Source of the DNA: Photobacterium sp. GB-56
GTDB taxonomy: Bacteria; Pseudomonadota; Gammaproteobacteria; Enterobacterales; Vibrionaceae
Assembly: GCF_003026105.1 (NCBI RefSeq)
Contig: NZ_PYNW01000001.1
Span: forward strand, 551,255-615,254
DNA: 64,000 bases
Reading direction: 5' to 3'
The notes beneath the pieces were generated by a model. The model saw only the letters and a program-made list of their open reading frames with translations, was not told the DNA's origin and did not search any database. The translations under genes were made by a program, and so were the position numbers. Positions 50,638 through 60,892 of this stretch are shown in pieces (position 1 is the stretch's first letter; every line of letters begins with the position of its first letter).

Positions 50638-51262
50638 CGTCACTCTCCAAATGCGAACGCAGCTTTTGCAAGCCTAAGCGTAACCTTGATTTTACGGTCC
50701 CCACTGGGAGTCCTAACTGATCGGCAAGTTCTTGATGTGAACGCTGATTGAGATAAATTTCCTTCACTACAACTTGTTGATTTTTTGGTAATGTTGCTAT
50801 TAATGTAACGAGCTCATCACTGAGCTGTTCGTTACTTGGATCATCAGATGTTGTGACGAGTCTCTGTTCAAAAATAGGCCAGATATCATCACTGTAATTA
50901 TCTTCTTTTGTTGCTTGACGCTTACGTAGAATATCAAAGCATTGGTTACGCATTATTGTGTAAACCCATGTTGATACTGCCCCTTTCTCAGGATGAAAAA
51001 GGTGTGCTTTACGCCAAACAGTAAGCATTGTTTCTTGAACAAGCTCCATCGCATTCGCATCATGCTTGAGGTGTTTTAAACCATAAGAGCGGATTTTTGG
51101 CGCAAAATGAGAAAATATAGCGGAAAAGGCCGTTTTATCACGGTCTGTTGCTACACTAACGAGTAATTGTTTTTGTTGCTCAATACTGATCTCATTCATT
51201 GTGGGTGTTCTCAACCTATAATGATGACTAGATTGAGAATTAGGGTATGTAATAATAGACAT
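50627..51262 (-). CDS. ECF sigma factor, ECF11 (RpoE-ChrR) type
   Basis: 211-residue extracytoplasmic-function sigma factor. Region 2 around AMELVQETMLTVWRKAHLFHPEKGAVSTWVYTIMRN and region 4 with the helix-turn-helix RSHQELADQLGLPVGTVKSRLRLG are intact. Start ATG 51262; the alternative ATG 51199 has no ribosome site, although family length fits either. Paired with chrR in the standard order. Confidence 0.9.
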   Translation of the reverse strand: MSIITYPNSQSSHHYRLRTPTMNEISIEQQKQLLVSVATDRDKTAFSAIFSHFAPKIRSYGLKHLKHDANAMELVQETMLTVWRKAHLFHPEKGAVSTWVYTIMRNQCFDILRKRQATKEDNYSDDIWPIFEQRLVTTSDDPSNEQLSDELVTLIATLPKNQQVVVKEIYLNQRSHQELADQLGLPVGTVKSRLRLGLQKLRSHLESDDAY

Positions 51263-51305
51263 AATCTCAATGTGTATTGATATAAATAGTGAATAGTTAC
51301 ATAGT

Positions 51306-51333
51306 GATACGTCATTAATTTAGTTATGGATCA
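51306..51333 (-). promoter_or_regulatory. Candidate ECF11-dependent autoregulated promoter
   Basis: On the minus strand TGATCC (51333-51328), 16-bp spacer, CGTATC (51311-51306). TGATCC is the -35 element known for ChrR-paired sigma factors. It lies 44 bp before the sigma gene start, and its -35 overlaps the last codons of the upstream LON-domain gene. Confidence 0.6.
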
Positions 51334-51893
51334 TTTTTCTGCAAATTATCATCAATTACCGTGTGTAGAAAAGATAAGGCGGCAGTATGGTCGTTTCGGC
51401 TCATGAACCACTGCTTTTGGTTGACTTCTAAGGGTAAAATTTCAAGCCAGCGCTGACATACCCATGTCATGTCTTCAAAATTAGGGGCAGGGTAATAGCT
51501 TGCATGATCTGGATGTTCTTGGAAAAGTACTTTAAGGCTGTTTGCTATCTCAACATCGGTATAGTTAATATCAGTACTTTGCCAATTAGGGACGGAAGAT
51601 ATCCTGCCAAAGAAAAGATCGTCTTCATCACGCCAATGATCGTCAATAAGAAATAACTCAACGGCTTGAATTGTGATACTCAATACACCGTCTGGTAAGG
51701 AATCAAAATCAGTGATAACTACGCGTGTGCCAAAGTGGCAGATCGTATTATCGATTGACATGCACAAACCGAATCCATTTTTGTTTGTAGCTGCAATTTT
51801 TACCAGTTTGATATAACGAGGTTCAAAGATCCTTAATTTGCTGATCCCGCCTGGTAATAGATAAACATCTAGTGGAAACAGAGGTATTTGCAT
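51324..51893 (-). CDS. LON substrate-binding-domain protein
   Basis: 189-residue stand-alone LON N-terminal domain (IPLFPLDVYLLPGGISKLRIFEPRY is the family signature), lacking the ATPase and protease parts. Function unknown; such genes often adjoin ECF11/chrR in Vibrionaceae, from memory. 61 bp upstream of the sigma gene, same direction. Confidence 0.85.
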   Translation of the reverse strand: MQIPLFPLDVYLLPGGISKLRIFEPRYIKLVKIAATNKNGFGLCMSIDNTICHFGTRVVITDFDSLPDGVLSITIQAVELFLIDDHWRDEDDLFFGRISSVPNWQSTDINYTDVEIANSLKVLFQEHPDHASYYPAPNFEDMTWVCQRWLEILPLEVNQKQWFMSRNDHTAALSFLHTVIDDNLQKNDP

Positions 51894-51978
51894 AATCTTA
51901 GCCCTAGCTGACGTACTCTCATCGATACTGTACTTAAATTATTATTATTTTTAGTACTGGCATCATGACCTAAAGTAT

Positions 51979-52009
51979 AAGCAGACATAAATAAGATTTT
52001 TGTCTGCTT
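51979..52009 (-). terminator. Possible bioA terminator
   Basis: 9-bp stem AAGCAGACA / TGTCTGCTT with a 13-nt A/T-rich loop, about 40 bp beyond the bioA stop. The T tract is weak. Confidence 0.4.
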
Positions 52010-52050
52010 TATGATAAATCATGCGATATTTTCGCTAGAATTAATGACCG

Positions 52051-53334
52051 TTATATTGAACTTATAACTTTTTTAATTGCAGTCGTCAGTAGGGTTAGCT
52101 GTGAAGAGCTAATAATGAATGGCGGCATAATATAGACAAGTTTGCCAAAGGGGCGAACCCAAACGCCTTGTTGAACAAACTTCTCTTGAATACTTTTCAT
52201 TTCAACAGGGTGATGCAGTTCAACCACACCGATGGCACCTAACCAACGGACAGATTTTACATTTTCAAGTTCTGCAATTACTGGCAGTTCCTGCGCTAAT
52301 TGCTGCTCTATATTTTTGACTTGTTGTTGCCATTTATTTTCTGCTAATAAATCTAAACTGGCGTTTGCGACGGCACAAGCAAGGGGATTCCCCATAAATG
52401 TTGGTCCATGCATAAAGCATTGCGCTTCACCGCTGCATACGGTATCGGCGACATGCTTGGTGGTCAGCGTGGCTGACAAGGTCATATATCCACCCGTTAA
52501 CGCTTTACCTAAGCACATAATATCAGGGCTTATTTCTGCGTGTTCACAGGCGAATAATTTACCTGTTCGACCAAATCCGACAGCAATCTCATCAGCAATA
52601 AGTAAAACATTGTATTGATCACAGAGCTCACGAATACGTTTTAAATACGTTGGATGATAAAAACGCATGCCACCTGCACCTTGAACAATGGGTTCAATAA
52701 TCACCGCAGCAAGATCATGATGATGAAGACGTATTTTTTCTTCAAAGTCAGCAATGTCAGTTTCATCCCAATTATCCCCAAATCCACATTCTGGCGATTT
52801 GGCAAAAATATGCTCAGGTAAAAACCCTTTATAAATGCTATGCATGGAATTGGTGGGATCAGTCACAGACATCGCGGCAAAAGTATCACCGTGATAGCCA
52901 TGGCTAACCGTTAAAAATTTTGCGCGAGATTCATTTTGTGCGTGCCAATATTGCAATGCCATTTTAAGAGCAACTTCAACGGCAACAGAGCCAGAATCGG
53001 CAAGAAACACTTTGTCTAAAGGATCTGGGGTGATGGAAATGAGTTTTTTACACAAATCAACGGCTGGCTGGTGGGTGATACCACCAAACATCACATGTGA
53101 CATTTTATCAAGCTGTGCTTTTGCCGCTTCAGTTAAAACTGGGTGATTATAACCATGAATAGTCGACCACCATGATGACATACCATCGATTAACTGCGTA
53201 CCATCTTCAAGGGTGAGATAAACGCCTTGGGCTGATGTAACAGGGTAGCAAGGTAGGGGAGTAACTGTTGATGTATAGGGATGCCAAACGTGTTCTTTAT
53301 CAAAATTAACATCTACATTGTTCGTTTTTTGCAC
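52051..53334 (-). CDS. bioA: Adenosylmethionine--8-amino-7-oxononanoate aminotransferase
   Basis: PLP enzyme of biotin synthesis that forms DAPA from KAPA (427 residues). Landmarks: HVWHPYTS at the substrate site, DGMSSWW, the cofactor aspartate in LIADEIAVGFGRTG and the PLP lysine K277 (CLGKALTGGYM). Divergent from bioBFCD around a BirA-like operator; the ATG almost touches that operator. Confidence 0.96.
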   Translation of the reverse strand: MQKTNNVDVNFDKEHVWHPYTSTVTPLPCYPVTSAQGVYLTLEDGTQLIDGMSSWWSTIHGYNHPVLTEAAKAQLDKMSHVMFGGITHQPAVDLCKKLISITPDPLDKVFLADSGSVAVEVALKMALQYWHAQNESRAKFLTVSHGYHGDTFAAMSVTDPTNSMHSIYKGFLPEHIFAKSPECGFGDNWDETDIADFEEKIRLHHHDLAAVIIEPIVQGAGGMRFYHPTYLKRIRELCDQYNVLLIADEIAVGFGRTGKLFACEHAEISPDIMCLGKALTGGYMTLSATLTTKHVADTVCSGEAQCFMHGPTFMGNPLACAVANASLDLLAENKWQQQVKNIEQQLAQELPVIAELENVKSVRWLGAIGVVELHHPVEMKSIQEKFVQQGVWVRPFGKLVYIMPPFIISSSQLTLLTTAIKKVISSI

Positions 53335-53336
53335 AG

Positions 53337-53369
53337 ATGTAAACCTCTGTTATTATCCATAGTTGACAG
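53337..53369. promoter_or_regulatory. BirA operator between bioA and bioB
   Basis: ATGTAAACC (53337-53345), 15-bp spacer, AGTTGACAG (53361-53369). This matches the biotin operator pattern TTGTAAACC-N15/16-GGTTTACAA, with a weaker right half. It lies just upstream of the bioA start and can control both divergent transcripts in response to biotinyl-AMP. Confidence 0.75.
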
Positions 53370-53549
53370 TCTACGTGCTGTTAGTAGACTAGCCAAGTAG
53401 TAATAGTTCATAGCGTTATCATTTAATAGCTTTTTACTTAGTAAAAGTGAAACAAGACGTTAACAAATAGAGCTGTGAAACATCAGGTAAACATGAAGGA
53501 TCGAGCAAGTCCTTGTGAGTCGTAAGATAACTATAATTGAGGTCAGACT

Positions 53550-54602
53550 GTGGAAGTACGTAATAATTGGACAGTAGAGGAAGTCCAAGCTTTATTCGAT
53601 AAACCCTTTATGGATTTAGTCTTTGAAGCACAGCAAGTACATCGTCAATATCATCAGCCTAATCAAGTACAAGTCAGTACTTTGCTTTCGATTAAAACAG
53701 GCGCATGTCCTGAAGATTGTAAGTATTGCCCACAGAGTGCTCATTATCGTACCGATGTAGATAAGGAACGCTTATTGGAAGTTGAGCGTGTCCTAGACGC
53801 TGCAAATAAAGCAAAGCAATCAGGCGCAACCCGTTTCTGTATGGGAGCGGCTTGGAAGAACCCGAAAGAGCGCGACATGCCGTATCTACTCGATATGGTT
53901 AAAGGCGTAAAAGAAATGGGTTTAGAAACGTGTATGACGCTGGGTATGATCACCAGTGATCAAGCCGATACGCTTGCCGATGCTGGTTTAGATTATTACA
54001 ACCATAACCTTGATACCTCCCCTGAATACTACGGCAATATTATCACCACACGTACTTATCAAGATCGACTTGATACGTTATCTCATGTTCGTGATGCTGG
54101 GATGAAAATTTGTTCAGGTGGGATCATTGGAATGGGTGAAAGCTCGCGTGATCGCGCCGGATTATTGGTTGAGCTAGCGAACCTGCCTGTTCACCCTGAA
54201 AGTGTACCGATTAATATGTTGGTCAAAGTGAAAGGGACACCGTTAGAAAGTGTTGATGATGTCGATCCTTTTGACTTTATACGTATTATTGCGGTTGCCC
54301 GTATTATTATGCCAATGTCAGCGGTACGTTTATCAGCTGGTCGTGAAGACATGAATGAGCAGATGCAAGCGCTTTGTTTCATGGCGGGTGCTAATTCTGT
54401 GTTCTATGGTTGCAAATTACTGACAACACCAAACCCAGGTGAAGATAAAGACATGCAGTTGTTTGCTAAGTTAGGGATTAACAGTGAGCAACAAGCAGCG
54501 AAACCTGATGAAGTTCAAGAGCATGAATTATTAGGCAAAGTGGCACAACGTGTGGCATCTCGCCCGACTAAAGATGACATCTTTTACGATGCCTCTGTTT
54601 AG
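53550..54602 (+). CDS. bioB: Biotin synthase
   Basis: Radical-SAM enzyme inserting sulfur into dethiobiotin (350 residues). The cluster cysteines C53, C57 and C60 ([12 protein letters not shown]) fall at the E. coli positions when GTG 53550 is the start; GAGG lies seven bases upstream. The NHNLDTS and RLSAGRE motifs are present. First gene of bioBFCD. Confidence 0.97.
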   Translation: MEVRNNWTVEEVQALFDKPFMDLVFEAQQVHRQYHQPNQVQVSTLLSIKTGACPEDCKYCPQSAHYRTDVDKERLLEVERVLDAANKAKQSGATRFCMGAAWKNPKERDMPYLLDMVKGVKEMGLETCMTLGMITSDQADTLADAGLDYYNHNLDTSPEYYGNIITTRTYQDRLDTLSHVRDAGMKICSGGIIGMGESSRDRAGLLVELANLPVHPESVPINMLVKVKGTPLESVDDVDPFDFIRIIAVARIIMPMSAVRLSAGREDMNEQMQALCFMAGANSVFYGCKLLTTPNPGEDKDMQLFAKLGINSEQQAAKPDEVQEHELLGKVAQRVASRPTKDDIFYDASV

Positions 54603-55773
54603 TCAACGCTTTCGCCATGCGTTAGCAGAACGAGATAAACAAAGGCTTTATCGTAGCCGTACTTGTTTATCTCGTAAGCTGGGTAATGAATCAGGACACA
54701 TTTCTGCGGATCAACAATCATTTGTTAACTTTTCAAGTAATGATTATTTGGGATTAGCACAGTCATCTGAAATCATCGAAGCATGGCAGCAAGGGTTGAG
54801 CCTATATGGTGCTGGCAGTGGCGCATCACCCTTAGTGACAGGTTATCACTCTCCCCATGCAAATCTAGAAGCGCAATTATCGGAATGGCTCGGTTATGAC
54901 AGGGCGTTACTTTTCAGTAGCGGATTTAGCGCAAATCAAGCTTTGCTTTTTACGCTATTACAAAAGCACGACAGTGTGTACCAAGATAAGTTGAATCATG
55001 CTTCATTGATGGAAGCGGGCATGTTATCACCAGCAATGATGAAGCGTTTTCCACACAATGATATTGATGCCCTAGATAGATTACTTGATAAACAAGTCCT
55101 TGAACCTAACCAAGCACGAATGGTGATTACAGAAGGCGTATTTAGCATGGATGGTGATTGTTCACCGCTTAAAGCAATACGTCATGTTTGTGATAAACAA
55201 AAAAGTTGGTTATTGGTTGATGATGCACATGGGTGTGGTGTACTTGGCGATGAAGGAAGAGGGAGTTGTGCTGCGAGCGGAATAAAAGCAGATATTTTAG
55301 TGATCACATTCGGCAAAGCGTTTGGGCTCCAAGGCGCTGCAATATTATGTGATAACGACACTGCTGAATATTTGATTCAGTTTGCACGACACTTTATTTA
55401 CTCAACAGCGATGCCGCCAGCTCAAGCCTATGCATTAAGTAAAGCATGTGAAGTGATACAGCAACAACCTTGGCGACGAGAAAAATTAACAGCGTTAAGT
55501 GATTTGTTCACCCAGCACCTCGATGCTTCTATACCGTTGCAGTACACCATTACCCCTATAAAACCGATAGTTATTGGTAGTAGTGAACAAACTATCGCGA
55601 TATCTGAGCAGTTAAAACAGCGTGGATTATGGGTAGGTGCAATTCGTCCTCCGACGGTTCCTCAAAATACAGCTCGTCTTCGCGTCACATTAACAGCGAC
55701 ACATAATGATAAAGATATTCGTCTGCTTGCTGCATCATTAAATGAGGTAATTAATGAGCAATATAATGGATAA
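54589..55773 (+). CDS. bioF: 8-amino-7-oxononanoate synthase
   Basis: PLP-dependent synthase joining pimeloyl-ACP and alanine. ATG 54589 gives 394 residues and overlaps bioB by 14 bp; earlier starts (54550, 54574) only add bioB-derived sequence. Landmarks: [31 protein letters not shown] and the PLP-lysine segment [12 protein letters not shown]. Translation is coupled to bioB. Confidence 0.94.
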   Translation: MPLFSQRFRHALAERDKQRLYRSRTCLSRKLGNESGHISADQQSFVNFSSNDYLGLAQSSEIIEAWQQGLSLYGAGSGASPLVTGYHSPHANLEAQLSEWLGYDRALLFSSGFSANQALLFTLLQKHDSVYQDKLNHASLMEAGMLSPAMMKRFPHNDIDALDRLLDKQVLEPNQARMVITEGVFSMDGDCSPLKAIRHVCDKQKSWLLVDDAHGCGVLGDEGRGSCAASGIKADILVITFGKAFGLQGAAILCDNDTAEYLIQFARHFIYSTAMPPAQAYALSKACEVIQQQPWRREKLTALSDLFTQHLDASIPLQYTITPIKPIVIGSSEQTIAISEQLKQRGLWVGAIRPPTVPQNTARLRVTLTATHNDKDIRLLAASLNEVINEQYNG

Positions 55774-56590
55774 ATTTAATACGGCGTTAAATACCGAGCC
55801 AGCGATGCCAATAAATAAACAAGCGGTTGCATCGGCTTTTGGTAAAGCGGCAAAAAATTACGATAACGCCGCGGCATTTCAACGTAAAGTTGGGCATTTA
55901 TTATTAGAGGAATTACCTCATCTTCATGCCGTAGGAAGCCATAAAAAAGCGATCGATGTAGGTTGTGGTACGGGCTATTTTAGTGCGGAATTGGTAAAGC
56001 TTGGCTTTAATGTGACGGCAGTTGATCTGTCTTTAGAAATGTTAGCGCAAGCCAAGCAACGCTGTAATAGTGATTGTGATTATCTATTGGCTGATGCTGA
56101 AAATTTGCCATTGGCAGACAATAGCTATGATATTGCATTTAGTAGCTTGGCGTTACAGTGGTGTGATGACTTAGCTGTACCACTTCAAGAATTAAAGCGT
56201 ATTGTTCGGCCGGGCGGTATGATCTTTTTCACAACGTTGGTTGATGGCTCGTTAAATGAGTTAAAAGATGCGTGGGCACAAGTTGATCAATATCAACATG
56301 TTAATGATTTTAAAACAGAAAATGAAATAAAAGTTGCGCTGGCGCAAACAGGAACACAGATAGATAAATTAGTATTCTCACCCATAGTCGTTCATTACCC
56401 ATCAGCATTGGGGTTAATGAAAGATCTAAAAGGCATTGGCGCTACACATTTGCAACAAAAAAGGAAAAATGTGTTATTAGGTCGTAAAACATTGAACGCG
56501 TTAGAGCATGCCTATGATGCCTATCGTGATGAAAGCCATTTATTACCCGCCACGTATCAAGTTTGTTTTGGAGTTTTAATTAATGACTAA
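55754..56590 (+). CDS. bioC: Malonyl-ACP O-methyltransferase
   Basis: SAM-dependent methyltransferase that starts pimelate assembly by masking malonyl-ACP. 278 residues, AdoMet motif [16 protein letters not shown]. The start lies 20 bp inside bioF and the stop overlaps bioD by 8 bp. Confidence 0.94.
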   Translation: MSNIMDKFNTALNTEPAMPINKQAVASAFGKAAKNYDNAAAFQRKVGHLLLEELPHLHAVGSHKKAIDVGCGTGYFSAELVKLGFNVTAVDLSLEMLAQAKQRCNSDCDYLLADAENLPLADNSYDIAFSSLALQWCDDLAVPLQELKRIVRPGGMIFFTTLVDGSLNELKDAWAQVDQYQHVNDFKTENEIKVALAQTGTQIDKLVFSPIVVHYPSALGLMKDLKGIGATHLQQKRKNVLLGRKTLNALEHAYDAYRDESHLLPATYQVCFGVLIND

Positions 56591-57263
56591 TGCTTTTTTC
56601 CTTACTGGGACGGATACCGAAGTCGGTAAAACAGTCAGTAGTCGCGCTATTTTACAAGCGGCCAGTCAGCACAATATTCAAATGGCAGGTTACAAGCCTA
56701 TCGCTTCAGGCAGTGAAGAAACAGCCGAAGGACTTCGCAATTCAGATGCTTTATTTATACAACAAGCATCGCCGGTTGAGCTTACTTATCAAGAAGTGAA
56801 CCCTTATACATTTAAAGATCCGGTCTCGCCGCATTTGGCTGCAGAAAGAGAAGGTAAAACCATTGATTTTGATGTGCTTTCACAGGGCTTAGCACACCTT
56901 AAAGCGAAATCTGATGTGGTATTAGTGGAAGGAGCGGGGGGGTGGCGTGTGCCCGTTACACGTACCGATTTCTTGTCTACATGGGTTAAACAAGAAAAGT
57001 TACCTGTCATTTTAGTGGTAGGCATTAAATTAGGGTGTTTAAGCCACGCCATGCTTACGGCTGAAGCTATTGAAGCTGATGGTTTAGAGCTGGTTGGCTG
57101 GGTTGCTAATCGGGTTAACCCTGGAGTTGAAAATTACGCAGAAATGATAAAAATGCTAGAGCTTAATTTACCGGGTGTGAAATTAGGGGAAATTCCTTAT
57201 ATGCCAGGTATTAATAGGCGTGATTTATCATCGTATATTCAATTAGAAAAGCTTGGGTTATAG
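56583..57263 (+). CDS. bioD: Dethiobiotin synthetase
   Basis: ATP-dependent carboxylase forming dethiobiotin (226 residues). P-loop GTDTEVGKT at residues 9-17, GYKPIASG and [11 protein letters not shown] are conserved. Last gene of bioBFCD, followed by a terminator. Confidence 0.96.
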   Translation: MTNAFFLTGTDTEVGKTVSSRAILQAASQHNIQMAGYKPIASGSEETAEGLRNSDALFIQQASPVELTYQEVNPYTFKDPVSPHLAAEREGKTIDFDVLSQGLAHLKAKSDVVLVEGAGGWRVPVTRTDFLSTWVKQEKLPVILVVGIKLGCLSHAMLTAEAIEADGLELVGWVANRVNPGVENYAEMIKMLELNLPGVKLGEIPYMPGINRRDLSSYIQLEKLGL

Positions 57264-57296
57264 CGTTTAATCATCGTTTTTTTATACACAGAATAA

Positions 57297-57327
57297 GATA
57301 AAGGCACTCATTGAGTGCCTTTATCTT
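57297..57327 (+). terminator. Terminator of bioBFCD
   Basis: Perfect stem GATAAAGGCACTCA / TGAGTGCCTTTATC with almost no loop, followed by T-rich sequence. Confidence 0.85.
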
Positions 57328-57352
57328 TATAACTGACCGCGGTATTACACAA

Positions 57353-57514
57353 TTAATTATCTTGGTTAAGGCCAATGAGTAATTCTTGTGTTTCTGTTGC
57401 TGATGATTTTGATACCTGATCAATACCCAGCTCTTTATGTGCTTCTTCTAAAGACATGCCAAGGTGACAACGTAAAATATCAACGGCAACTTGGTAATTC
57501 TCTTTACTAGCCAT
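57353..57514 (-). CDS. Small hypothetical protein (53 aa)
   Basis: ATG 57514 is preceded by GGGAGG four to five bases upstream, a strong ribosome site; the longer frame to 57586 adds no plausible sequence. The protein is helical and charged (NYQVAVDILRCHLGMSLEEAHKELGID), not membrane. No family recognised. Shares the intergenic end with bioD. Confidence 0.65.
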   Translation of the reverse strand: MASKENYQVAVDILRCHLGMSLEEAHKELGIDQVSKSSATETQELLIGLNQDN

Positions 57515-57962
57515 GAATCCTCCCTGGTTCAACATTTTGTCTAATATAAACACAGCCACAATAGTAGAGAATGTTTTCTGAGGCAATAAGACTAAAGTCT
57601 AATAAGTAAGATAGTGCACATTTATTGTTCGTAACTTATTGATATTATGCAGTTAATGATTATGGTAAATATGATATTAATTTTATATTAATGAGGGATA
57701 AGAGGATTAAAGAACGTCATAGATTGAGGATATTAAAAAAATAAAGCAAAACCTTTGTCTGTGTTCGCTATTGATAAATTGCCACTTTGAACATATATAA
57801 AGAATTAGTAACAATTAAACTCTTTAAATCATACGTATATTCATTGAATATAGTGTTAAGTTACAGACTTTGTTTACTATAGAGTCAGTATTAAGAGATA
57901 GCATCGATTCTACTGATAACGGTAGGAATTGAAATAATTTCTAAGTGGAGAATATTAGAAAT
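57515..57962. other. Intergenic region upstream of htpX
   Basis: About 450 bp of AT-rich DNA between divergent genes. No ORF, no clear sigma-32 or CpxR site could be read, though htpX is usually stress-controlled. Confidence 0.5.
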
Positions 57963-58850
57963 ATGAAGCGTATTGCATTGTTTTTATTAACAAACTTAGC
58001 AGTAATGCTGGTGTTCAGTGTTGTATTGAACATTGTTTATGCTGTAACAGGGATGCAACCCGGTAGCCTTTCTGGTTTGCTAGTTATGGCTGCACTATTT
58101 GGTTTTGGTGGTTCATTGGTTTCTTTGATGATGTCAAAGTCAATGGCCCTTCGTTCTGTTGGTGGTGTGGTTATCGAAAGCCCACGTAACGAAACAGAAC
58201 ACTGGTTGATGGAAACAGTATCTCGCCAAGCACAACAGGCGGGTATTGGTATGCCAACAGTCGCGATTTATGATTCGCCAGATATTAACGCATTTGCAAC
58301 AGGTGCGAAACGTGATGATTCACTTGTCGCTGTTTCTACAGGTTTATTACACAGTATGACACGTGATGAAGCTGAAGCTGTACTTGCTCACGAAGTGAGT
58401 CACGTGGCGAATGGTGACATGGTAACAATGACGTTAATGCAAGGTGTTGTGAATACCTTTGTTATTTTCGTTTCACGTTTAGTGGCTGGCGCAATCAGTG
58501 GTGTGAACAATAACGATGAAGAAGGTGAAAGTGGCGGTAGCTACATGACATACTTTATCGTATCGACCATCATGGAAATTCTATTTGGTTTCTTAGCAAG
58601 TATTCTAACAATGTGGTACAGCCGCCATCGTGAATTCTACGCTGATGCGGGTTCTGCAAAGCTTGTTGGTCGTGAGAAGATGATCGCAGCACTTGAGCGT
58701 CTAAAAGTGAGCCACGAGCCACAATTAGAAGGTTCAATGATGGCGTTTGGTATTAATGGTAAGAAGTCATTATCTGAATTATTCATGACTCACCCACCAC
58801 TAGAAAAACGTATTGAAGCACTTCGTCAAGGCGAGTACTTAAACAAGTAA
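57963..58850 (+). CDS. htpX: Membrane zinc protease HtpX
   Basis: Inner-membrane M48 metalloprotease that degrades damaged membrane proteins together with FtsH. 295 residues from ATG 57963, whose [15 protein letters not shown] start matches E. coli HtpX; a GTG at 57945 would extend it by six. Zinc motif [10 protein letters not shown] with the third ligand in [10 protein letters not shown]. Four membrane helices. Confidence 0.96.
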   Translation: MKRIALFLLTNLAVMLVFSVVLNIVYAVTGMQPGSLSGLLVMAALFGFGGSLVSLMMSKSMALRSVGGVVIESPRNETEHWLMETVSRQAQQAGIGMPTVAIYDSPDINAFATGAKRDDSLVAVSTGLLHSMTRDEAEAVLAHEVSHVANGDMVTMTLMQGVVNTFVIFVSRLVAGAISGVNNNDEEGESGGSYMTYFIVSTIMEILFGFLASILTMWYSRHREFYADAGSAKLVGREKMIAALERLKVSHEPQLEGSMMAFGINGKKSLSELFMTHPPLEKRIEALRQGEYLNK

Positions 58851-58887
58851 TCGACAAAGACACTTTCTCAACTAGAAAGCGTTAAAT

Positions 58888-58924
58888 AAAGCCCTATTAA
58901 TGAAAATTAGTAGGGTTTTTTTTG
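58888..58924 (+). terminator. Terminator after htpX
   Basis: Imperfect stem AAGCCCTATTA / TTAGTAGGGTT with a run of eight T. Confidence 0.8.
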
Positions 58925-58944
58925 CGTTTAACTTGCGTAGTGAG

Positions 58945-59355
58945 CAAGTAAAACGAGAAAGAGGCTTGTCGAACTAGGCCAGAAGTTAATGGCACAGTCC
59001 CCAGTCAACAAAAAACGATAGCCCCATCAGAAATAACCGCAGTATTTTCAGTTACAGGCAGTGTAAAAACGCAGTAATGACGCCTGTTCTTGCAGGTAGA
59101 GTGATGCTATTTCATCGCGTTTGTCGAATCGGTCACCCCAAATGCCCCAAAAATAAGATCCAGGATATTAAAGATACCGACATAGGTCTGCGCCATAGCA
59201 GCGATTGGTGCAGGTAAGTCTTTATCTGCGAAATAGTTTGGTAAGTGCGTCGCGATAAACATAACCTGAAAACCGCAGACAAGAAACCTAAGTGAATAAA
59301 TCAAAGCTTTTGTTTTGAAATACTCCTTTAAGGCTTCTGGTTGTGTTTGGCTCTA
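58945..59355 (-). pseudogene. MFS transporter relic (oxalate/formate-antiporter-like)
   Basis: The minus strand codes pieces of the C-terminal half of an MFS transporter in different frames: QPEALKEYFKTKALIYSLRF and FLVCGFQVMFIATHLPNYFA (59160-59353), then GDRFDKR, then TLPVTENTAVISDGAIVFC followed by a stop where Trp is expected, and LGTVPLTSGLVRQ (about 58960-59040). Frameshifts and a TGA break it. N-terminal half and start are missing, so it is not functional. Confidence 0.75.
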
Positions 59356-59364
59356 TAATTAATA

Positions 59365-59718
59365 TTATTTTAACTGATGCCAAGGGCTTAAATTAAAACG
59401 CTTTGCGCTGTAGTAATAATACGTAGCCATTGAAATACCTGCGGTTATGCCTGCAAATAGAGAGGTAAAAATAGCAGAAAAAAGAGCAATAGGCGTATCG
59501 CTGATTATCTCTGCAAGAATGAAAATAATCGCAAAAATAAGACTATACCATGCAGTAAAAATGGAAAAGTTGGTTTTGAAATGGCCATAATGAGGGAGAG
59601 GTGCTTGTAATCCTGACCAGTGCAATAATTGAAAGCTGATAGGATGACTATTCGATGGCTGAATGCCATAGCGCGTTAATTCTTGATGTGCTAAGGCTAA
59701 TTGCTGTTCGAAATGCAT
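59365..59718 (-). CDS. Two-helix membrane protein, DUF6404-like
   Basis: 117 residues from ATG 59718 (AGGGAT upstream). An N-terminal helical region (HFEQQLALAHQELTRYGIQ), a PPPH-like segment (LQAPLPHYGHFKTN) and two membrane helices. The layout resembles DUF6404 proteins of Vibrionaceae; assignment from memory, function unknown. Confidence 0.6.
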   Translation of the reverse strand: MHFEQQLALAHQELTRYGIQPSNSHPISFQLLHWSGLQAPLPHYGHFKTNFSIFTAWYSLIFAIIFILAEIISDTPIALFSAIFTSLFAGITAGISMATYYYYSAKRFNLSPWHQLK

Positions 59719-59977
59719 TATTTTATCCCTAAACATAGTGTATGTGAAAAAGACAGCGTTATTATTTTGTAGTAAAAAATGAGTTTAAACAATCAAATTA
59801 AAATGAAAAGCTAATAAATTAATAAAGAAATTTTTATGGTTGTGATTTGTGTTTTTTATCGATAAATGTCTTTATTGTTTTGCATTAATTATTGCTGTAA
59901 GGTTGCCGACCGAGATATAAAACATCATTTAATTAATGTTTCTCACCGAAGCATTATTTCTTATTGAGTAGCTATAA

Positions 59978-60439
59978 GTGTATAAGTTATTGTATATATT
60001 TTTAATTATCTCTTTTCCTTCATTTTCATTAAGCATAAATAGCTCTTCAGAGAAAATGCAGTTGTTAAAAGTTAAACAAGAATATGAGAACCAAATTCAT
60101 CAATGTCAATTACTTGAAAATAGAAAATTAAAACCTATTAATGACTCATGGTTAAGTAGCCAACCTTTAGAAAGAAAAAAGATAATACTTAATGAATTGA
60201 ATAATATGGCTCTTCAGCGGTGTGTTATAAAAAAAGAAAAAGATTTTACATATAAGTTATTGGATTATACAGCTAAAACAGGAGATAAATTATTTCTAAA
60301 TAGTTGGCTTATATTTCAATCCGCTTTATATACTGCAAGAGATAATTTAGCATTAACAGAAGAAGAACGACAAAACATTAATCGGCTTGCGAAGATGCCA
60401 AAATATTATTATCCATTCAATATGGAATCTGTAAGTTAA
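59978..60439 (+). CDS. Hypothetical exported protein
   Basis: 153 residues starting at GTG 59978. A signal peptide of about 19 residues (LLYIFLIISFPSFSLS), then a charged helical body with two Cys (HQCQLLEN, QRCVIKK) that may form a disulfide. No family recognised. AT-rich codon use compared with htpX. Confidence 0.55.
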   Translation: MYKLLYIFLIISFPSFSLSINSSSEKMQLLKVKQEYENQIHQCQLLENRKLKPINDSWLSSQPLERKKIILNELNNMALQRCVIKKEKDFTYKLLDYTAKTGDKLFLNSWLIFQSALYTARDNLALTEEERQNINRLAKMPKYYYPFNMESVS

Positions 60440-60454
60440 TGTTTAGTAACAAGT

Positions 60455-60480
60455 AAATGGGGAGAAGGAACTCCCCATTT
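60455..60480. terminator. Hairpin between convergent small genes
   Basis: 10-bp perfect stem AAATGGGGAG / CTCCCCATTT with a 6-nt loop. No good T tract; the placement between convergent ORFs suggests termination. Confidence 0.5.
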
Positions 60481-60483
60481 AAA

Positions 60484-60591
60484 TTAAATATTAATAAATG
60501 GAGATAGAATAACTACTCCGAGAACAGCCATAAGTAAGCTGATCCCTGCTGGTATAATCCATTGTTTTTTTGTTTCTTTATTATTTTGCAC
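60484..60591 (-). CDS. Possible 35-aa single-helix membrane protein
   Basis: GTG at 60591 with a full AGGAGG ten bases upstream. The product has a short basic N-terminus (QNNKETKKQW) and one hydrophobic helix (IIPAGISLLMAVLGVVILSP). It ends right before a hairpin on its own strand. The ribosome site and composition argue for a real gene; no homologue is known to me. Beyond it, 60592-60892 shows no feature. Confidence 0.45.
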   Translation of the reverse strand: MQNNKETKKQWIIPAGISLLMAVLGVVILSPFINI

Positions 60592-60892
60592 TCCGATTGA
60601 ACCTCCTAATCCATTTAAGAGCTAATGCTTATCTTACATCCTGTTAAGCATTCAATTTATGATTATTTAAGAATAGCTATTAAAAACATAAAATTTATAA
60701 CAAAGTTGTTAACTTGTGATCTCGAGTCAATAAAATAAGTAAAGAGATTATATTTATAAAACATATGATCTCGCTAACGTTATTATTTTTAGAATAAAAG
60801 CTCAAAACGCAACACAAAATTCCATTTTTATAGCTATTATTTTATTTATATTAGGAATATTTTGTCGTGTATCTCTTTTATGGAGTTTCACA

